Below, in pieces: positions 19,157-26,837 of a stretch of DNA of 64,000 bases (position 1 is its first letter; each line of letters opens with the position of its first letter). This DNA is from Altibacter lentus (GTDB lineage Bacteria > Bacteroidota > Bacteroidia > Flavobacteriales > Flavobacteriaceae). Both the position numbers and the translations under genes were made by a program. The notes under the pieces were generated by a model that saw nothing but the letters and a program-made list of their open reading frames with translations, was not told the origin of the DNA and made no database searches. The stretch spans positions 2,930,963-2,994,962 of the forward strand of contig NZ_KN050846.1 in assembly GCF_000746845.1 (NCBI RefSeq). Reading direction: 5' to 3'.

Positions 19157-19543
19157 ATGAAAAATAAAATTGCCGCTGTCCAAGAATTTCACGAAGCATT
19201 CGGCTTGGGAATTAAACAACAACCTACAGCCGATCTCGGTATCAAAAAGAATCTTTTACGCTACGAACTTATGCGCGAGGAAAATGAAGAGTATCTGGAA
19301 GCAGCCAACGGTAACGATCTTGTGGAAGTGGCAGATGCATTGGGTGACATGCTTTATATTTTATGCGGAACAATCATCGAACACGGGATGCAACACAAAA
19401 TAGAAGAAGTGTTCAATGAGATCCAACGCAGTAATATGAGCAAACTTGGCGCCGATGGAAAACCCATTTACAGAGAAGATGGAAAAGTGCTGAAGGGCCC
19501 GGGTTATTTCAAGCCCGATATTCGAGCGATCCTCGATTCTTAG
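19157..19543 (+). CDS. MazG-like nucleotide pyrophosphohydrolase
   Basis: The 128-residue product is a single all-alpha NTP-pyrophosphohydrolase domain (MazG/HisE superfamily). The metal-binding motif appears as MREENEEYLEAA followed by EVADALGDMLYIL, the E-x-x-E plus E-x-x-D arrangement of the family. Such enzymes hydrolyse NTPs or modified dNTPs to the monophosphate. The tail (KLGADGKPIYREDGKVLKGPGYFKPD) is typical of the stand-alone HisE-like forms from bacteria and phages. It converges on ilvE, 11 bp apart. The exact nucleotide is unknown. Confidence 0.88.
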   Translation: MKNKIAAVQEFHEAFGLGIKQQPTADLGIKKNLLRYELMREENEEYLEAANGNDLVEVADALGDMLYILCGTIIEHGMQHKIEEVFNEIQRSNMSKLGADGKPIYREDGKVLKGPGYFKPDIRAILDS

Positions 19544-19554
19544 GTAAGATTTCC

Positions 19555-20622
19555 TTAGACCTTATAGCGCCAGCCAAAGGGGTCCTCACTGCGGTTGTAC
19601 TGAATGTCATTGAGTGTTTTTTTGAAACGCACAGCGTACGAGTCTTCTACCTTCGCAATATCATATACATCGTCCTTGTATCCAAAGGCACTCACCGGAC
19701 TTATCACCGCTGCAGTCCCTGATCCAAAGATTTCTTTCAGCGAACCTTCTTTCGCTGCTTTCACCAGTTCAGTAACACTTAATGGACGTTCTTCAACGGT
19801 AATACCATCCTTTTTAGCCAAAGCGATCACACTTTTTCGTGTGACGCCGTCCAAAATTCTATCGCCTGTAGGTGCCGTGATAAGGGTATCATTGATGCGG
19901 AAGAAAACATTCATCGTTCCGGCTTCTTCTAAGTATTCGTGAGTATTGGCATCGGTCCAGATCACTTGCTGAAATCCTTTTTCACGCGCCAGATTGGTAG
20001 GGTAGAACTGTGCGCCGTAGTTTCCGGCAGCCTTTGCAAAACCTACTCCACCATTGGCAGACCGACTGAATTTTTCAGCGATCACGACCTTAACATCCCC
20101 CGTATAGTAAGCATTCACAGGGCACAACAGGATCATGAACTTGTACTCGGTCGAGGGCGATGCCGAAACGCCTGCCTCTGTAGCCATCACAAACGGACGG
20201 ATATACAGAGAGTTACCCGCCCCCGGCTTTATCCAGTCACGATCCAGTTCCATTAATTTGTGCAAGGCTTCAAAAAACAGATGTCTTGGAAACTCGGGGA
20301 TAGCCATACGCTTGGAAGACGTATTGATACGCTTAAAGTTCTCTTCGGGACGAAATAAAAACACACCGCCTTCATCATCCTTATAGGCCTTCATTCCTTC
20401 AAAAACAGCTTGTCCGTAATGAAAGACCTTCGCAGCCGGTGAGATCGTTAACGGTCCGTAAGGTCTAATAACAGGCTGGGTCCAAGCACCATCTTTGTAA
20501 TCACATTCAAACATGTGATCCGTGAAGGTCTTTCCAAAAACAAGATTGTTAAAATCAACTTCATGTATTCTTGAACTTGCATTTTTTTTAACCGTTATGT
20601 TGTCCTCGGTGGTATGATTCAT
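19555..20622 (-). CDS. ilvE: Branched-chain amino acid aminotransferase
   Basis: This PLP enzyme makes or degrades Leu, Ile and Val by transamination with glutamate/2-oxoglutarate. The 355-residue length matches the eukaryote-like class IV subgroup (IlvE II). Hallmarks are FHYGQAVFEGMKAYK, the SLYIRPFV block, the PLP-lysine region NGGVGFAKAAGNYG, and EYLEEAGTMNVFF followed by ILDGVTRKSVIALA. It is probably monocistronic and divergent from the DUF4920 lipoprotein. Confidence 0.97.
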   Translation of the reverse strand: MNHTTEDNITVKKNASSRIHEVDFNNLVFGKTFTDHMFECDYKDGAWTQPVIRPYGPLTISPAAKVFHYGQAVFEGMKAYKDDEGGVFLFRPEENFKRINTSSKRMAIPEFPRHLFFEALHKLMELDRDWIKPGAGNSLYIRPFVMATEAGVSASPSTEYKFMILLCPVNAYYTGDVKVVIAEKFSRSANGGVGFAKAAGNYGAQFYPTNLAREKGFQQVIWTDANTHEYLEEAGTMNVFFRINDTLITAPTGDRILDGVTRKSVIALAKKDGITVEERPLSVTELVKAAKEGSLKEIFGSGTAAVISPVSAFGYKDDVYDIAKVEDSYAVRFKKTLNDIQYNRSEDPFGWRYKV

Positions 20623-20732
20623 GGGTAGGATGTTTAAGCCACAAAATTATAGAAAATTTAGACCATAAAAAATCAAAAAAAGTAATAAAATTGCAGTATA
20701 TTAATAGTTCATACAATTCTGAAACAAGTACC

Positions 20733-21263
20733 ATGAAAAATTTAGTGATTCTGGCAATACTTCTCATTGCTGCTGTAAGTTGCAACGAAGATAAGAAAAA
20801 AGAGACTCCTGTGGCCGAAACCGAAACAGTGGAAATGGCGTATCATTCCTTCGGGGAAGAGATAACCGATGCCAACGTAATGTCCAAGGATGAAATTGTA
20901 GAAAAATATAAGAGCTTGAAGCCCGGTGATACAGTTGCTGTCAAGTTCACTTCCGAAGTAAAAGAGGTATGCCAGAACAAAGGTTGCTGGATGCGCATGA
21001 ACATGGGCGAAGAAGAGGCTATGGTTAAATTTAAGGACTATGGTTTCTTTATGCCGAAAGATATAGCCGGACAGCAAGTGATTGTTGATGGTGTAGCGTT
21101 TGTGGAAGAGATGAGCGTTGAAGAACAACGTCATTATGCCGAAGATGCCGGAAAGTCCAAAGAAGAAATCGCGGCCATTACAGAGCCTAGGCGTACGTTA
21201 TCATTTATATCTTCGGGAGTCTTGATCCCTGCTGAAGCTACATCCGAAGTAGAAAATCAATAG
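20733..21263 (+). CDS. DUF4920 domain lipoprotein
   Basis: The 176-residue product has a lipoprotein signal (MKNLVILAILLIAAVSC) and the DUF4920 domain. The core reads VKFTSEVKEVCQNKGCWMRMN followed by VKFKDYGFFMPKD and the VDGVAFVEEMSVEEQRHYAEDAG helix. The CQNKGCWM motif with two Cys and Trp looks suited to metal or redox chemistry, but the function is unknown. ATG at 20733 gives the clean signal. It lies 2 bp upstream of mnmD and is likely co-transcribed with it. Confidence 0.87.
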   Translation: MKNLVILAILLIAAVSCNEDKKKETPVAETETVEMAYHSFGEEITDANVMSKDEIVEKYKSLKPGDTVAVKFTSEVKEVCQNKGCWMRMNMGEEEAMVKFKDYGFFMPKDIAGQQVIVDGVAFVEEMSVEEQRHYAEDAGKSKEEIAAITEPRRTLSFISSGVLIPAEATSEVENQ

Positions 21264-21265
21264 TT

Positions 21266-21934
21266 TTGAAGCGTGAGTTCCTTACAACGGCAGATGGTTC
21301 GGTAACGATCCATCTGCCGGAATGGAATGAACAATACCACTCCAAACACGGAGCCATTGCCGAAGCACGGCACGTGTTTATACGTGCAGGACTGCAATAT
21401 TATGCGGCATCACACCCACAACAAAAGACGATCGAACTTTTAGAGATTGGTTTCGGTACCGGCTTAAATGCTTTACTAACCGCAGTAGAGGCCAGAACAC
21501 TTTCTCATGACATCGTTTATACCGGCGTAGAAGCGTATCCTGTGGCAACTTCCGAAGCAGACAAGCTAAATTACCCGGCACTCCTTTCCATTCCTACAAA
21601 ATTTTTTCAAGCTTTACATAAGGCTGCTTGGGAAGAATGCAGCCAGATTGAAGACGGTTTTACCTTATGTAAGCAGCAAAAAAAGTTTTCAGACATAGAC
21701 GAAAACCAACAGTACCATCTAATTTATTTCGATGCATTTGGAGCACGCGTACAACCTGAACTTTGGACCGAATCCATCTTCTCAAAAATGTACAAGGCGC
21801 TAAAACCCGAAGGGGTTTTAGTGACCTACGCAGCCAAAGGGAGCGTTCGAAGAGCAATGCAGGCTGTTGGATTCTCCGTTGAGCGACTTGCCGGCCCTCC
21901 GGGTAAACGTGAAATGTTGCGAGCTGGGAAGTGA
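21266..21934 (+). CDS. mnmD: tRNA U34 methyltransferase MnmD (stand-alone)
   Basis: MnmD methylates 5-aminomethyl-2-thiouridine at tRNA position 34 with SAM. In Proteobacteria it is half of MnmC; here it stands alone with no oxidase domain, as is usual in Bacteroidota. The SAM-binding loop is LLEIGFGTGLNALL, followed by YTGVEAYPV and the conserved YFDAFGARVQPELW motif; the end YAAKGSVRRAM...PPGKREMLRAGK is also typical. Length 222. The start is a TTG at 21266, since no in-frame ATG is available. Its last 21 coding bases form the first part of the 43-bp repeat array. Confidence 0.92.
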   Translation: MKREFLTTADGSVTIHLPEWNEQYHSKHGAIAEARHVFIRAGLQYYAASHPQQKTIELLEIGFGTGLNALLTAVEARTLSHDIVYTGVEAYPVATSEADKLNYPALLSIPTKFFQALHKAAWEECSQIEDGFTLCKQQKKFSDIDENQQYHLIYFDAFGARVQPELWTESIFSKMYKALKPEGVLVTYAAKGSVRRAMQAVGFSVERLAGPPGKREMLRAGK

Positions 21935-22071
21935 GGAACATTCGAGTTCATCTCAGATGTTGCGAGCTGGGAAGTGAGGAACATTCGAGTTCATCTCAGA
22001 TGTTGCGAGCTGGGAAGTGAGGAACATTCGAGTTCATCTCAGATGTTGCGAGCTGGGAAGTGAGGAACATT
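21914..22071 (+). repeat. 43-bp tandem repeat, about 3.7 copies, seeded by the 3' end of mnmD
   Basis: Copies start at 21914, 21957, 22000 and 22043. The first three are identical, and the fourth breaks off after 29 bp. The unit starts ATGTTGCGAGCTGGGAAGTG and includes a GAAC-ATTCGA-GTTC inner hairpin. The first copy contains the last six codons and the stop codon of mnmD, so the array grew from the gene's end; each later copy could still encode MLRAGK plus stop. The remaining gap to the next gene (22072-22187) shows nothing else. Confidence 0.95.
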
Positions 22072-22144
22072 TCAGCTTAAAATCATTTGTAGTAATGGAA
22101 TTTAGAAGCCCTTTGCTTTTACTCATAATGTTGCGTTAAACCCA

Positions 22145-22175
22145 TTGTAGGTTCCTTTACTTCTTCGTAATTTAA
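22145..22175 (+). promoter_or_regulatory. Possible promoter of the TIGR01777 oxidoreductase gene
   Basis: TTG at 22145-22147 and TAATTTAA at 22168-22175 are 20 bp apart, close to the Bacteroidota TTG-N17-23-TAnnTTTG pattern, but the last -7 base is wrong and the predicted leader would be only about six bases. Confidence 0.3.
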
Positions 22176-22187
22176 ATAAAAAATGCT

Positions 22188-23090
22188 ATGAAAATATTGA
22201 TCACGGGTGCTACCGGACTCATAGGTAGCAGGTTGTCGGAGAAATGTATAGAACAAGGGATGACCGTGCATTATTTGACCACCAGTAAAGACAAACTGGA
22301 AAATAAGGAACGGTATATAGGATTTTATTGGGATCCGGAAAACAACGAAATCGATACAAAAGCCTTTCAAGGCGTATCGGCCATTATAAATTTGGTTGGG
22401 GCGACAGTATCCAAACGATGGACAAAAAGCTACAAGAAGGTTATCATGGAAAGTCGTACCCAAACTGCCAATCTAATATTTGAAACCTTACAGCAAATCT
22501 CTCATGACATCAAACACTTCATTTCTGCCAGTGGAGTAAGTATTTACCCAAATTCAAAAACAAAGTTGTATACCGAAGAAAGCAAGGAGGTCGATGATAC
22601 TTTTTTAGCCGAAGTTGTTGTTGCATGGGAAGCCGCAGCCGATCAGTTTAAGAGTTTAGGCATGGAAGTGACCAAAGTACGAACAGGCGTAGTTCTTTCT
22701 GCCGAAGATGGTGCCCTTCCTAAAATTGCGGCACCTGTAAAGTATTGGTTGGGGGCGCCTTTGGGATCAGGGAATCAGTGGCAATCGTGGATACATATTG
22801 ACGATATCGTTGGGATCTACTATCATATTCTCACCAATGAACTGGAAGGGGTCTTTAACGCAGTAGCTCCCAATCCGGTCACTAACAAAAAATTGACGAA
22901 ACAGATCGCTTCCAAACTCCAAAAGCCTCTTTGGTTACCTAATGTCCCCGGATTCATCATTCGCACCATGTTGGGAGAAATGGCGGTGATCGTTCTAAAA
23001 GGCCAATTGGTGAGTTCCCGAAAGATCGAGGAACATCGGTACATATTTCAGTATTATAATCTTGAGAATGCAATTGACGACCTCTTATAA
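22188..23090 (+). CDS. TIGR01777 family NAD(P)-dependent oxidoreductase
   Basis: The 300-residue product is an extended short-chain-dehydrogenase/epimerase-like protein (YfcH/SULA type). The nucleotide-binding motif ITGATGLIGSRLSEKC opens the chain. Family features are IINLVGATVSKRWTKSYKK, the HFISASGVSIYP segment, W-E-A-AADQF, VRTGVVLS, and PLGSGNQWQSWIHIDDI, followed by the DUF1731-type C-terminus (LWLPNVPGFIIRTMLGEMA). The reaction is not known; relatives are linked to cell division or plastid development in other lineages. It is alone by spacing and ends at a GC-rich hairpin. Confidence 0.9.
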   Translation: MKILITGATGLIGSRLSEKCIEQGMTVHYLTTSKDKLENKERYIGFYWDPENNEIDTKAFQGVSAIINLVGATVSKRWTKSYKKVIMESRTQTANLIFETLQQISHDIKHFISASGVSIYPNSKTKLYTEESKEVDDTFLAEVVVAWEAAADQFKSLGMEVTKVRTGVVLSAEDGALPKIAAPVKYWLGAPLGSGNQWQSWIHIDDIVGIYYHILTNELEGVFNAVAPNPVTNKKLTKQIASKLQKPLWLPNVPGFIIRTMLGEMAVIVLKGQLVSSRKIEEHRYIFQYYNLENAIDDLL

Positions 23091-23095
23091 AGATG

Positions 23096-23120
23096 TTCGG
23101 GCGGCCTTTGGCCGCCCGAA
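23096..23120. terminator. GC-rich bidirectional hairpin terminator
   Basis: Stem TTCGGGCGGCC / GGCCGCCCGAA (11 bp, perfect) with a TTT loop lies between the convergent TIGR01777 and YceI genes. The U-tract is weak on both sides, but stem stability is very high. Confidence 0.75.
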
Positions 23121-23146
23121 TATTTATAGAAAGATATATAAAGTAT

Positions 23147-23812
23147 TTACTTACTCCCGTGAAGTTCAATTACCAATTCTACTTCATCATTGATAAATTG
23201 ATCTCCCAGATTGTCGAATACCGACTTGGAGCCGTAATTTACATTCCATTTGGTTCTGTCGATGGAAAATGGTTTGCTTTTCAAGAAAACCTCATCCCCT
23301 GGAAACGAAACCACCGCAGGAAATTCTATATTGTGTGTCACATCCTTAATAGTAAGGTTTCCCCTTACAGTAACATCTCCGCCTTCACCACTTACATCAG
23401 TAAGCTCAAAAGTAGCAGTAGGGTATTTTGTTACATTAAAGAAATCTCCTTCTTTGCCTTCAGCAGTTCCTTTTAAATGCGCCTCCAAATTTGCTTTTTT
23501 CTCACCTTCAAGGTCTAGATCGGTGATCGAGTTCATATCGATTGTAAAATTACCCGCTTGGATTTCACGATTGTTTGCCGAAAGTGTACCCGATGACAAT
23601 TTTACGGTACCGTTGTGCGAACCTGTAGGTTTGGCACCTACCCATTTAATGACCGATTTTTCGGTGTTCACAGTATATTCGGTTGCTTCAGTTGTAGCTT
23701 CGGCTACATCCTGCTCTTCTGAAGTCGTTGTTTCGTTACCATTTCCTTTACATGCCACAAGGCCCATAAATGTAAATGCTATAACGGCGAAATTTAAAAC
23801 TAGTTTATTCAT
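23147..23812 (-). CDS. YceI family lipoprotein
   Basis: YceI proteins are lipocalin-like barrels that bind isoprenoid or other amphipathic lipids in the periplasm. The 221-residue product has a lipoprotein signal (FAVIAFTFMGLVAC) followed by a Thr/Glu-rich linker. The YceI domain spans about residues 45-220: YTVNTEKSVIKWVGAKP, GNFTIDMNSITDLD, FFNVTKYPTATFELT, VRGNLTIKDVTHNIEFP and the FSIDRTKWNVNYGS block are all typical. No cytochrome b561 neighbour is present. Ligand unknown. Confidence 0.92.
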   Translation of the reverse strand: MNKLVLNFAVIAFTFMGLVACKGNGNETTTSEEQDVAEATTEATEYTVNTEKSVIKWVGAKPTGSHNGTVKLSSGTLSANNREIQAGNFTIDMNSITDLDLEGEKKANLEAHLKGTAEGKEGDFFNVTKYPTATFELTDVSGEGGDVTVRGNLTIKDVTHNIEFPAVVSFPGDEVFLKSKPFSIDRTKWNVNYGSKSVFDNLGDQFINDEVELVIELHGSK

Positions 23813-23902
23813 TCTCTTAGCTTGTTAATAGGTTAATACACAAAAGTATTCAATCCTAATGGCAAACCGTCTTAAGGAATTATTAAAATAAGACGATGAC
23901 AT

Positions 23903-23935
23903 TTTGACATTTTACCACAAATGGCAGTACTTTTG
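23903..23935 (+). promoter_or_regulatory. Promoter of grpE-dnaJ
   Basis: TTTG at 23903-23906 (-33) and TACTTTTG at 23928-23935 (-7) are 21 bp apart, matching the Bacteroidota TTTG / TAnnTTTG pattern with an exact -7 match. The start codon follows 35 bp later. This is the clearest promoter in the window. No CIRCE element is visible. Confidence 0.65.
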
Positions 23936-23970
23936 ATTCCTTCTGAAAGAAATTGAAAAGAACCTCATCT

Positions 23971-24534
23971 ATGAGTAAGAAAGATAAGAACAAACAAGCT
24001 GTGGCTGAAGAAGAAGTGCAAACACAAGATCGCAACGCGTCCGTAGACGATTTGAATAAAACCGAAAAAGACGTGGAACCATTGGATTCTATGGAACAAT
24101 TCCAAAAGGATCTGGAGGCAGAGAAGGATAGATACCTGCGACTTTTTGCCGAATTTGAAAATTATAAGAAACGTACCGGTCGTGAACGTATTGAACTTTT
24201 CAAAACTGCAAGTCAGGATGTGATGGTCGCACTTTTGCCTATCATGGACGATTTTGACCGAGCTTTGAAAGAGATAGAGAAATCTGAGGATGACAATCTC
24301 TACAGAGGAGTTGAACTAATAAGCAATAAATTTAAAGAGACACTCCGTTCTAAAGGGTTAACACCCATTGAGACAAAACAAGGAGATGTATTCGATGCAG
24401 AAGTTCACGAAGCCGTGACGCAAATTCCGGCACCCTCCGAAGCGTTAAAGGGAAAGATTATAGATGTGATCGAAAAGGGATATACATTGGGTGAAAAGAT
24501 CATTCGCTATCCAAAAGTGGTTATAGGACAATAA
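23971..24534 (+). CDS. grpE: Nucleotide exchange factor GrpE
   Basis: GrpE releases ADP from DnaK in the Hsp70 cycle. The 187-residue product has a charged, Gln/Glu-rich start, a long helix (QFQKDLEAEKDRYLRLFAEFENYKKRTGRERIELF) and the beta-domain ending VHEAVTQIPAP...GKIIDVIEKGYTLGEKIIRYPKVVIGQ, all canonical. ATG at 23971 is preferred to a TTG 18 bp upstream. The dnaJ start follows 1 bp after its stop. DnaK is not in the window. Confidence 0.96.
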   Translation: MSKKDKNKQAVAEEEVQTQDRNASVDDLNKTEKDVEPLDSMEQFQKDLEAEKDRYLRLFAEFENYKKRTGRERIELFKTASQDVMVALLPIMDDFDRALKEIEKSEDDNLYRGVELISNKFKETLRSKGLTPIETKQGDVFDAEVHEAVTQIPAPSEALKGKIIDVIEKGYTLGEKIIRYPKVVIGQ

Positions 24535-24535
24535 G

Positions 24536-25651
24536 ATGAAACAGGATTATTACGAAATTTTAGGGATTTCCAAAGGAGCCACAACGGCCGAAATTAAAAA
24601 AGCATATCGGAAAAAAGCGATTGAATTTCATCCGGATAAAAATCCGGGTGATGAGAAAGCCGAGGATATGTTCAAGAAAGCTGCCGAGGCCTACGAAGTA
24701 CTTAGTGATCCTAACAAACGCTCACGTTACGACCAGTTTGGTCATCAAGCTTTTGAAGGTGGCGGTTTTGGCGGAGGCGGTATGAACATGGAAGATATCT
24801 TTAGTCAGTTTGGAGATATCTTTGGTGGCGCTTTTGGTGGCGGCGGTTTTGGCGGCTTTAGCGGTTTTGGCGGCGGACGTCGCACCGTTAAAGGAAGCAA
24901 CCTACGCATTCGTGTCCAACTAACCCTAGAAGAGATTGCCAATGGTGTGGAAAAGAAAATAAAAGTAAAGCGTAAGAAAGTAGCCCAAGGGACTACCTAC
25001 ACTACCTGCGGCACCTGTAACGGTCAAGGACAGGTTACACGCATTCAAAATACAATCTTGGGGCGTATGCAAACCTCTGCCACGTGTAGTGCTTGTGGCG
25101 GAAGCGGACAGGTAATTGAAAAGAAACCTGCCAATGCCGACGCACAGGGAATGCTGGTGAGTGAAGAGACTGTTTCGATCAAAATACCCGCAGGAGTTGT
25201 GGACGGTATGCAATTAAAAGTTTCGGGGAAAGGAAATGATGCACCCGGGAATGGTATAGCCGGAGACCTTTTAGTAGCTATTGAAGAAAAACCCCATCCA
25301 ACCCTTCAGCGAGAAGGAGATAACCTGCATTACGATTTGTATATAAGTTTTTCTGAAGCAGCCTTAGGGGCTTCCAAAGAGATCGATACCGTAACAGGCA
25401 AAGTGCGTATCAAGATTGAATCGGGCACACAAGGCGGAAAGATCCTGCGCTTGCGAAGCAAAGGAATACCGAGCGTGAACGGTTACGGGGCGGGAGACCT
25501 TTTGGTGCATATTAATGTATGGACACCAAAATCGCTTACCAAAGAGCAACGGGAATTCTTCGAAAAGATGGAAAAAGACGAACATTTTCAACCCAAGCCG
25601 GAGAAGGAAGACAAATCATTCTTTGAAAAGGTGAAAGACATGTTTTCTTAA
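24536..25651 (+). CDS. dnaJ: Chaperone DnaJ with half zinc finger
   Basis: DnaJ delivers substrates to DnaK and stimulates its ATPase. The J domain has HPDKNPGD, followed by a long Gly/Phe region (GGGFGGFSGFGGG) and the C-terminal beta-domains (DLLVAIEEKPHPTLQREGDNLHYD). The central zinc-finger is unusual: only two CxxCxGxG motifs are present (CGTCNGQG from Cys158, CSACGGSG from Cys184) instead of four. By position they match motifs 2 and 3 of E. coli DnaJ, so zinc site II should be kept and site I lost; the motif-4 region reads PANADAQG with Ala for Cys. The reading frame is intact. Length 371. Confidence 0.95.
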   Translation: MKQDYYEILGISKGATTAEIKKAYRKKAIEFHPDKNPGDEKAEDMFKKAAEAYEVLSDPNKRSRYDQFGHQAFEGGGFGGGGMNMEDIFSQFGDIFGGAFGGGGFGGFSGFGGGRRTVKGSNLRIRVQLTLEEIANGVEKKIKVKRKKVAQGTTYTTCGTCNGQGQVTRIQNTILGRMQTSATCSACGGSGQVIEKKPANADAQGMLVSEETVSIKIPAGVVDGMQLKVSGKGNDAPGNGIAGDLLVAIEEKPHPTLQREGDNLHYDLYISFSEAALGASKEIDTVTGKVRIKIESGTQGGKILRLRSKGIPSVNGYGAGDLLVHINVWTPKSLTKEQREFFEKMEKDEHFQPKPEKEDKSFFEKVKDMFS

Positions 25652-25740
25652 CTAAAAGTTAATATTTCATTTTTTTTACATATATTTGAGTATCGCTATT
25701 CCTTATAGCGATAATTTTTCTTTTTCATAGCAATTTTTTT

Positions 25741-25777
25741 CCCACCCTTCTTTTTCTAAGAGGGTGGGTTTTGTTTT
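25741..25777 (+). terminator. Intrinsic terminator of grpE-dnaJ
   Basis: Stem CCCACCCT / AGGGTGGG followed by TTTTGTTTTT lies about 90 bp beyond the dnaJ stop. The rest of the gap to 25902 shows no gene. Confidence 0.85.
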
Positions 25778-25902
25778 TAATAATAGTCGGTCGAAAACTG
25801 TAACGAACCAATGATTTTGTTTACAAACTATAGGAATTTACAGTTCCTGAGCCCACGGCTTCAATAACAAATCAATATCTTTATAGCCTAGCAAATCAGT
25901 GT

Positions 25903-26829
25903 ATGGAAAAACTCTTAGTAGCACGAAATGTGTCTAAAACATTTGGTAATTATAAAGCTTTAAACGATGTCTCTATCGAAGTTCCTAAAGGAAGTATTTT
26001 TGGGCTTCTAGGGCCTAATGGAGCAGGAAAGACCACTTTTATTCGCATCATTAACCAAATTACCATGCCGGATACAGGTCAAGTCTTTTTGGACGGACAG
26101 CCGTTACAACCGCACCACATTCAGCACATAGGCTATTTGCCGGAAGAACGGGGCTTGTACAAGTCTATGAAAGTGGGAGAGCAGGCACTGTATCTTGCGC
26201 AGCTTAAAGGATTGTCACACCAGGAGGCCAAAACCCGCTTGAAATACTGGTTCGACCGTCTTGATATAGGCGATTGGTGGAACAAAAAGATCCAAGAGCT
26301 TTCTAAGGGAATGGCGCAGAAGATACAATTTGTCGTCACAGTCCTTCATCAGCCTAAGTTGCTTATTTTTGATGAACCTTTTAGTGGTTTCGACCCCATT
26401 AATGCAAATCTTATTAAAGATGAGATCCTTACCCTAAGAGAGCAAGGTGCGACCGTTATTTTTTCAACACACCGAATGGAATCTGTAGAGGAGATGTGTG
26501 ATCATATTGCGCTCATCCATAAATCAAATAAAATTTTGGACGGAAAGCTTATCGACATAAAACGAGCCTATAAGTCCAATACTTTTGAAGTGGGATTACA
26601 CACACAAAATCCGGATGCCGTCACCGCCGAATTGCACGAGAAGTTTGAAGTGTCACCGGCTACTTTTAAAAGCATTAATAACGAACTTCAGTATAAGATA
26701 AAAATTCCGGAACACGCTTCGCCAAACGATCTAGCGAGCTTCCTCACAACACAGGGGCAGCTTACTCATTTTGTGGAGGTGATTCCTTCTGCTAACGATA
26801 TTTTTATTGAAACCGTACAAAAAAACTAA
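25903..26829 (+). CDS. ABC transporter ATP-binding protein, NatA type
   Basis: The 308-residue product has all ABC ATPase motifs: Walker A GPNGAGKTT, an LPEERGLY Q-loop region, signature LSKGMAQKIQ, Walker B LLIFDEPFSGFDP and the switch His in STHRMES. The C-terminal DUF4162-like extension (from about residue 225) is typical of NatA/CcmA-type exporters. Its partner membrane subunit is the next gene, 8 bp downstream. It heads a seven-gene run to 33448 with gaps of 1-11 bp. Substrate unknown; relatives export Na+, antibiotics or drugs. Confidence 0.93.
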   Translation: MEKLLVARNVSKTFGNYKALNDVSIEVPKGSIFGLLGPNGAGKTTFIRIINQITMPDTGQVFLDGQPLQPHHIQHIGYLPEERGLYKSMKVGEQALYLAQLKGLSHQEAKTRLKYWFDRLDIGDWWNKKIQELSKGMAQKIQFVVTVLHQPKLLIFDEPFSGFDPINANLIKDEILTLREQGATVIFSTHRMESVEEMCDHIALIHKSNKILDGKLIDIKRAYKSNTFEVGLHTQNPDAVTAELHEKFEVSPATFKSINNELQYKIKIPEHASPNDLASFLTTQGQLTHFVEVIPSANDIFIETVQKN

Positions 26830-26837
26830 GTACCTCT

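Noticed and set aside
21914..22071. CRISPR or mobile-element end
   Set aside because: The 43-bp copies are directly adjacent with no spacers, and there is no transposase; the array derives from the mnmD 3' end.
24926..25213. Frameshift or deletion in the dnaJ zinc finger
   Set aside because: The frame is continuous and the two remaining motifs align with motifs 2 and 3; this looks like lineage evolution.
25778..25902. Possible promoter of the NatA gene (TATCTTTA at 25876)
   Set aside because: The -7 match is imperfect and no -33 element is found at the right distance.
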